This document shows positions 14,659-15,668 of a DNA stretch of 15,668 nucleotides, piece by piece. The DNA is from a bacterium. GTDB taxonomy: Bacteria > Planctomycetota > Planctomycetia > Pirellulales > Pirellulaceae. The notes beneath the pieces are model-generated. The model made no database searches, had not been told where the DNA came from, and saw nothing but the letters and a program-made list of their open reading frames with translations. Each line of letters begins with the position of its first letter. The stretch's first letter is position 1. The stretch lies in NCBI GenBank assembly GCA_030432015.1, contig JAUIHJ010000082.1, positions 1-15,668 on the forward strand, in the 5' to 3' direction. The translations under genes and the position numbers were made by a program.

Positions 14659-15668
14659 CTATGCGATAACTCCCGAAATCGGTTGAGCTTCCTGCACGCC
14701 CGTCAACTTCTGGTCCAGACCGCCGTATGAATAAGTCAGCCGACGGTGATCGAGACCCATGAGATGGAGAATTGTGGCATGCAGATCACGGATATGGTGG
14801 CGATTAACGACTGCTTCATGCCCGAGTTCATCGGTCTCACCATAGCTTGTACCACCTCGGATGCCACCGCCGGCCATCCAATAGGTGATTGCTTTGGGGT
14901 TATGTTCGCGGCCGCCCTTGTTTTGCGAAACGGGCTGGCGTCCAAATTCGCCACCCCAGACGACCAGCGTCTCCTCCAACAGGCCGCGGCGGCGAAGGTC
15001 GCTCAGCAGTCCGTCAATGGGCCGGTCAATTTCCGGGCAGTGGATCGCGAGATTCTCTTCGACACCCATGTGGGCGTCCCAGTTCTGCTGCTGATGACCG
15101 CCGCCGTGATAGATTTGCACAAAGCGGACGCCCCGCTCGACCAGTCGTCGAGCAATCAGGCATTGCCGCCCAAACGGCGCCGAACCGACAGACAGCTTGT
15201 TATCCGGCTTGGCGTCAAAGATTCCGTAGGATTCCAATGTCGCGTGGGTTTCCCGGGACAGATCGAGCGCTTCCGGTGCGGTCGACTGAAGCTGGAATGC
15301 GAGTTCATAGCTGGCGATCCGCGCCTGCAATTCGGACGCCCCTGGCCGACTCCGCAAGTGCTCCTCATTCAAGCCATTGATCGCGTCAATCTGCGCGCGG
15401 CGCATCCGTTTGGTGATGTTGATCGTCGGCGCCAGATTCAAGATCGGTTGGCCGCTACTCCGAAACACCGTGCCCTGATGTGAGGCCGGCATGTAGCCCG
15501 CACCCCAATTCGGCGCGCCGGGAATCGGCCCGCCGCGAGGATCCAGCATCACGACAAACGACGGGAGATTCCGATTGAGCGTTCCCAGCCCATAACTCAG
15601 CCAGGCACCCAGCGAGGGATGCCCTTGCACGGTGCGGCCGGAGTTCATCTGCAGATTAGCGGATCCAT
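14659..15668 (-). CDS. DUF1501 protein, 5' end beyond the window (partial)
   Basis: The visible 335 or so residues are the C-terminal part of a DUF1501 protein. The frame stays open through the right edge (GSANLQ precedes the first visible ATG at 15648), so the true start and Tat/Sec signal are outside. Landmarks parallel the full-length paralogue at 9943-11370: LGAWLSYGLGTLNRNLPSF, CLIARRLVERGVRFVQIYHGG, NWDAHMG, VVWGGEFGRQP, GREHN-PKAITYWMAGGG and GLDHRRLTYSYGG. It differs in key motifs (NWDAH for GWDHH; GRQP for GRTP), so the two belong to different subgroups rather than being a recent duplication. The gene precedes the PSCyt1 gene by about 127 bp on the same strand. By analogy its own PSCyt1 partner should lie just beyond the right edge. 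Confidence 0.88.
   Translation of the reverse strand, partial: GSANLQMNSGRTVQGHPSLGAWLSYGLGTLNRNLPSFVVMLDPRGGPIPGAPNWGAGYMPASHQGTVFRSSGQPILNLAPTINITKRMRRAQIDAINGLNEEHLRSRPGASELQARIASYELAFQLQSTAPEALDLSRETHATLESYGIFDAKPDNKLSVGSAPFGRQCLIARRLVERGVRFVQIYHGGGHQQQNWDAHMGVEENLAIHCPEIDRPIDGLLSDLRRRGLLEETLVVWGGEFGRQPVSQNKGGREHNPKAITYWMAGGGIRGGTSYGETDELGHEAVVNRHHIRDLHATILHLMGLDHRRLTYSYGGLDQKLTGVQEAQPISGVIA

Noticed and set aside
14746..15483. 245-codon plus-strand open frame
   Set aside because: Antisense to the partial DUF1501 gene, whose motifs are unmistakable.

Overview
The window looks like chromosomal DNA of a planctomycete, probably of the Pirellula/Rhodopirellula/Blastopirellula kind. The evidence is the dense set of lineage-typical secreted families: a PSCyt1/DUF1549/DUF1553 protein with CxxCH haem motifs, two DUF1501 proteins, a type I sulfatase, a Tat-exported TIM-barrel 'sugar isomerase', and an alpha/alpha-toroid protein carrying a CxxCH motif. 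The DNA is moderately GC-rich and is read almost entirely from the minus strand. I see no tRNA, rRNA, CRISPR array, transposase or IS end.

Region 1 (1-6548) reads as a small glycan-utilisation locus. On the plus strand is an N-acetylneuraminate-lyase-type aldolase. Facing it on the minus strand, in transcription order, are a Tat-exported xylose-isomerase-like TIM barrel, a secreted toroid protein with a haem-c motif, a Tat-exported Asp-box (BNR, sialidase-like) beta-propeller, and a secreted formylglycine sulfatase. The last three are tightly spaced (70 and 31 bp). They have a good candidate promoter (TTGATG-17-TACAAT, 5465-5493) whose -35 box is overlapped by a small dyad that recurs 66 bp upstream. 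Sialic-acid lyase, sialidase-like propeller and sulfatase together suggest a sulfated, sialylated or otherwise acidic glycan as substrate. That substrate assignment is inference.

Region 2 (6549-8563) holds a secreted three-part protein ending in a C-type lectin domain, flanked by two stretches of just over 300 bp without a recognised gene. The stretch between it and the divergent gene contains a 14-bp perfect palindrome followed by a long inverted repeat, which looks like a regulatory region.

Region 3 (8564-9919, plus strand) is a DUF2254 integral membrane protein unrelated in role to its neighbours.

Region 4 (9943-15668, minus strand) is one complete PSCyt1/DUF1549/DUF1553 - DUF1501 pair (14 bp apart). 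It is preceded by the C-terminal two-thirds or so of another DUF1501 protein whose 5' end, and presumably its own partner, lies beyond the right edge. Start sites were chosen from ribosome-binding sites and signal peptides. Two genes (BNR propeller and full-length DUF1501) are best started at GTG.
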